A DNA stretch of 9,171 nucleotides from Gemmatimonadota bacterium (GTDB lineage Bacteria > Latescibacterota > UBA2968 > UBA8231). Under the pieces are notes generated by a model. That model was not told where the DNA came from. It ran no database searches and saw only the letters and a program-made list of their open reading frames with translations. Position numbers and translations under genes: made by a program. The stretch spans positions 1 to 9,171 of the forward strand of contig JAPOYQ010000908.1 in the NCBI GenBank assembly GCA_026706505.1, read 5' to 3'. Positions within the stretch are counted from its first letter, which is position 1. Each line of letters opens with the position of its first letter. Positions 6,582 to 9,171 of the stretch are shown piece by piece.

Positions 6582-7817
6582 CTACAGTAGGATCCCAGCC
6601 ACGCAGGCGGTCATAAAGCAGGCTAGTGACCCACCCAACATGGCGCGAAAACCCAACCGCGCCAAGTCGCGCCGCCGCTCGGGGGCAATGCCGCCGATGC
6701 CGCCGATCTGGATGCCAATACTGCTGAAGTTGGCAAAACCACACAAGGCATAGGTCAGGATGATCACCGAGCGCTGACTCAGTTCCACGCCCGAGCCGGG
6801 TTGGATCCACTGGCTCAGTTGGACGTACGAGACAAATTCGTTGGCCACCATTTTCTTGCCCAACAACTCGCCGGCCAGCAAACAATCCTTGGCCTCAATG
6901 CCCATCAACCAGGCAAAGGGCGCAAATAAATAGCCCAGCGCTGCGGACAAAGACCACTCCAGATCCTCCATGCCTAGCATGTAGCCCACGCCCTCGCCCA
7001 ACAGGCCCAGCACCCCGTCCACTAGGGCGATCAACCCCAGTGCCGCGATGAGCATGGCGGCCACGTTCAGGGCCAGTCGCAAGCCGTCCAAGGTGCCGTT
7101 GGCCGCGGCTTCCACCACATTGGTGGCCGTGCGCTCTACCTCAATCGATACCCGCCCTAGCGTTTTGGACTCTTCTACTTCGGGCTGCATCACCTTGGCC
7201 ACCAACAACGCCGCTGGGGCCGAGATCACCGAGGCGGCTACCAAGTGACCGGCATCAATTCCCAGGCCCACGAAGGCGGCCAATACGCCTCCGGCAATAG
7301 TGGCAAAGCCGCCGACCATCAAGGCCATCAGTTCTGATCGGGTCATGCTGGCCACGTACGGGCGGACCACTAGCGGAGCCTCGGTCTGACCGACGAAGAT
7401 GTTGGCGGCCGCCGCTAGGCTTTCCGCGCCCGAGGTGCGCAAGGTGCGCTGCATGACCCAAGCGAAGGCCGCTACTACGTACTGCACCAGCCCTAAGTGG
7501 TAGAGCACGCCCATTAGGGCGGAAAAGAAGATAATGGTCGGCAGGACCTTGAAGGCGAAGAAATGTTCGCCGAATGCGTCGCCAAAGACGAAGCTGGAGC
7601 CGGCATCGACGTAGTTGAGCAAGGCAGTAAAAAAAGCGCCAATATAACCGAAAAGCGCCTGTCCGGGTCCGGTCTTGAGAACGAGCAGGGCGAGGAGAAA
7701 TTGCAGCCCCACGCCGGCTGCTACTAAGCGGCGATCTACTTTGCGGCGGTCGGCGCTCATGGCGAAGGCTAAGGAGATCATCACCACAAGTCCGAATAGG
7801 CTGATCAGCCGTTCCAT
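6582..7817 (-). CDS. nupC: NupC-type concentrative nucleoside transporter (CNT family)
   Basis: A complete 411-residue inner-membrane symporter that imports nucleosides using a Na+ or H+ gradient. Length and motifs match the CNT family: the GQTEAPL hairpin motif (143-149), KKMVANEFVSY (321-331) and TYALCGFANFSSIGIQIGG (355-373). By alignment with the Vibrio cholerae CNT structure, the nucleobase-contacting Gln144-Thr145-Glu146 and the ribose-contacting Glu327, Asn363 and Ser366 are all present, with the same 36- and 3-residue spacings, so transport function is likely intact. Pyrimidine versus purine preference cannot be assigned. ATG at 7817 is preceded by a weak GTAGG. The gene starts after the terminator 7867-7893, so its promoter should lie within the short leader between that terminator and the start, or overlap it; only a weak TATACT box follows the T-run. 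The NCS2-type permease follows and may be co-transcribed. Confidence 0.95.
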   Translation of the reverse strand: MERLISLFGLVVMISLAFAMSADRRKVDRRLVAAGVGLQFLLALLVLKTGPGQALFGYIGAFFTALLNYVDAGSSFVFGDAFGEHFFAFKVLPTIIFFSALMGVLYHLGLVQYVVAAFAWVMQRTLRTSGAESLAAAANIFVGQTEAPLVVRPYVASMTRSELMALMVGGFATIAGGVLAAFVGLGIDAGHLVAASVISAPAALLVAKVMQPEVEESKTLGRVSIEVERTATNVVEAAANGTLDGLRLALNVAAMLIAALGLIALVDGVLGLLGEGVGYMLGMEDLEWSLSAALGYLFAPFAWLMGIEAKDCLLAGELLGKKMVANEFVSYVQLSQWIQPGSGVELSQRSVIILTYALCGFANFSSIGIQIGGIGGIAPERRRDLARLGFRAMLGGSLACFMTACVAGILL

Positions 7818-7866
7818 CGGTACCTACTTTTTGTGCGAGAGTTGGAGAATACCGGGGAAAGTATAT

Positions 7867-7893
7867 AAAAAAACGGCGGGGGAAGCCCCGCCG
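7867..7893 (-). terminator. Intrinsic terminator after the msrP / exported-protein unit
   Basis: On the minus strand CGGCGGGG (7893-7886) and CCCCGCCG (7881-7874) form a perfect eight-base stem with a four-base loop, followed directly by seven T residues (7873-7867). It lies about 93 bases after the exported-protein stop and about 50 bases before nupC, insulating the two units. Confidence 0.9.
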
Positions 7894-7985
7894 AGAAAGT
7901 CAAAGCCCGAGTCCCGCATGGGAGCCGAAGTGTACCGAACTATCTATTCCTCACTTCAACTTTTCACCCGGTGTCCACTGTATCG

Positions 7986-8648
7986 CTATCGGCTCGGCCT
8001 CGCCAGCGTACGCCAAGCTGCTTTCAGGCTACCCCAAGTGGTTGCAGCGATCGCACTGAAGTCATCAATGGGGTGGAGTTCCCAGATGGTGACCCTGGTC
8101 TCTCTCGTGGTCGTGAGGAACAGAGTATCCTCCTCAATGGCATACGTACTAATCCCCCATTCATTGAGTATAGTGAGAAACTGCACCTTATCGAGTTCAG
8201 CGAAAAACGCGTCGATGAATTCCTCTTCAAAGTCCGGGTAGTTCTCTGCGGGGATTTCGTGCGAATCCGCTACGTAACGGGCAAAGTCGCGGGCCACTTG
8301 GGTGAAAAATTCGACGAAGCCTTCACCGTCAACGGAAATATCTAATGCGGTTATACCAATCACGAGATTGTCGCCTAAGATGCTATAGGTGCCAGTGCCG
8401 TGGGCAACAATCGTCTCCATGGTGGGTGGTTCTGGGACTTGGACATCGGCTAGGAAGTCGTCTTTCACCTGAATGACTTGGTTGATCTCAAAGGCTCCAT
8501 CTTCCTCGAAGGTCAGGCGAATGGTAATCTCGCCGATTTGCTCATCGACGATAGTGCCCTCCCAGGTGCCGTACAGCGCCTCTTGCTGGGCGGCGAGCGG
8601 CGGGACGAGCAGGCAAAGGCAGAGGATAGACGACAGGAGTTGGCGCAT
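7986..8648 (-). CDS. Exported protein of unknown function, possibly lipocalin-like
   Basis: A 220-residue protein that I do not recognise with certainty. Residues 1-20 are a clear Sec signal peptide (MRQ, then a Leu/Cys-rich core, cleavage after PLAA), so the mature protein is periplasmic or secreted; there is no lipobox. The mature N-terminus reads LYGTWEGTI (25-33), where a G-x-W next to a first beta strand is a lipocalin-like mark. Alternating strands follow (ITIRLTF, FEINQVIQV, LVIGITALDI), then an acidic helical stretch (about 130-170, rich in Glu, Asp and Phe) and terminal strands (DTLFLTTTRETRVTIWEL). ATG at 8648 is chosen because it gives the signal peptide and lies 20 bases after the msrP stop; the frame stays open upstream, but that would overlap msrP out of frame. 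It is probably co-transcribed with msrP, suggesting a role in envelope oxidative damage or maintenance. This is inference only. Confidence 0.75.
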   Translation of the reverse strand: MRQLLSSILCLCLLVPPLAAQQEALYGTWEGTIVDEQIGEITIRLTFEEDGAFEINQVIQVKDDFLADVQVPEPPTMETIVAHGTGTYSILGDNLVIGITALDISVDGEGFVEFFTQVARDFARYVADSHEIPAENYPDFEEEFIDAFFAELDKVQFLTILNEWGISTYAIEEDTLFLTTTRETRVTIWELHPIDDFSAIAATTWGSLKAAWRTLARPSR

Positions 8649-8668
8649 AAAGACTTTCTTTGAATAGG

Positions 8669-9171
8669 TCACTCGTACAAATGGGCGACGTACTCTGCGT
8701 AGCCGTTGTAGGGGAGGGTATCGCGTAGTTCGGTTGGGTTCGAATCGGTGGTGATGAAGCGCTCCCTGGCTTGCGACCAGCGGGGATGGGGGACTTGAGG
8801 CTCGACGTTGGAGATAAAGCCGTACTCGTGGGGCGCTAGGGTATTCCAAAACGTCGCTGGCTGTTCGCTGGTGAACTCGATTTTGGTGATCGACTTGAGG
8901 CCCTTATAGCCGTATTTCCAGGGCGTCACTAGGCGCAGGGGAGCGCCGTGTTGCTTGGGCATTTCGTGGCCGTATACGCCCGTCACCAGCAGCGTCAACT
9001 CATTGGTCGCTTCGGCCATGGTCAGGCCCTCGGTATAGGGCCAAGGCCAATCGGATCGATCCCATTGTACTGGGGCCACCTCGGGATTGAAGAAGGAGAT
9101 CATGCGCACGTAGCGGGCCGATGACAGCGGTTGCACGAAATCGATGAGATCCCGCATGGGAAAGCCCGTCC
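8669..9171 (-). CDS. msrP: Protein-methionine-sulfoxide reductase catalytic subunit MsrP, C-terminal part
   Basis: The reading frame is open to the right edge, so the N-terminus (Tat signal and catalytic molybdenum-ligating Cys) lies outside; about 167 codons are visible against roughly 330 in E. coli MsrP (YedY). The visible part is collinear with that enzyme: GFP at the edge, PWPYTEGLTMAEA, LLVTGVYGHEMPKQHGAPLRL, PWKYGYKGLKSI, WNTLAPHEYGF, VPHPRWSQARERF and the terminal NGYAEYVAHLYE. MsrP is a periplasmic Mo-molybdopterin enzyme that reduces methionine sulfoxide in envelope proteins, taking electrons from the membrane haem protein MsrQ. The family is a sulfite-oxidase-type fold, and the conserved W-K-Y-G-x-K-G-x-K-S-I segment is near the cofactor. 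No msrQ follows: the next gene, 20 bases on, encodes a small exported protein. Any msrQ would have to be upstream or elsewhere. Confidence 0.95.
   Translation of the reverse strand, partial: TGFPMRDLIDFVQPLSSARYVRMISFFNPEVAPVQWDRSDWPWPYTEGLTMAEATNELTLLVTGVYGHEMPKQHGAPLRLVTPWKYGYKGLKSITKIEFTSEQPATFWNTLAPHEYGFISNVEPQVPHPRWSQARERFITTDSNPTELRDTLPYNGYAEYVAHLYE

Noticed and set aside
7675..8241. A 188-codon plus-strand frame spanning the nupC / exported-protein gap
   Set aside because: It runs antisense through two supported genes and across a clear intrinsic terminator, with no domain signal.
7986..8849. A longer form of the exported protein starting at 8849
   Set aside because: The extra 67 residues overlap msrP out of frame, are Arg/Pro-rich, and would bury the signal peptide that begins at 8648.

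Overview
The window looks like chromosome from a Gram-negative bacterium. It encodes a TonB-dependent outer-membrane receptor, Sec signal peptides and a periplasmic molybdopterin enzyme. GC is roughly 55-65% over most of the window and 65-80% in stretches between about 1250 and 3200. I cannot name the phylum. A carboxypeptidase-D-like domain ahead of the receptor plug is common in the Bacteroidota/Gemmatimonadota/Latescibacterota-type lineages, and an uncultured member of that broad group is a guess. Every convincing gene is on the minus strand, so transcription runs from high to low coordinates.

Reading in that direction: (1) 9171-7986 holds the C-terminal half of the protein-methionine-sulfoxide reductase MsrP, cut by the window edge. 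A small exported protein of unknown function follows 20 bases later, and a clear intrinsic terminator closes the unit (7867-7893). (2) 7817-4761 holds two inner-membrane transporters in tandem. The first is an intact CNT/NupC-type nucleoside transporter. The second is an NCS2 (nucleobase permease fold) protein that carries an extra ~135-residue cytoplasmic domain resembling a degenerate RsbW-type GHKL ATPase. (3) After a 169-base gap with a candidate promoter and a palindrome come a small DUF1330 protein with a strong ribosome-binding site and, 34 bases later, a 1007-residue TonB-dependent receptor ending at an intrinsic terminator (1187-1223). (4) 1066-1 is a dnaB-like helicase sequence read in three successive frames. 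It has two single-base frameshifts and a substituted catalytic motif, and it runs off the left edge.

In context, the nucleoside transporter, the NCS2 protein and the receptor could form an outer-to-inner membrane route for nucleosides, nucleobases or related rings, but the receptor's ligand cannot be read from sequence. The NCS2 protein has lost both glutamates that bind uracil in UraA, so its substrate is probably not a classical nucleobase.

The most notable points are the NCS2-GHKL fusion with its altered substrate site, the change in base composition and codon use inside the receptor gene near 3190-3290, and the doubly frameshifted dnaB copy. I saw no tRNA, rRNA, CRISPR array, insertion sequence or att site.
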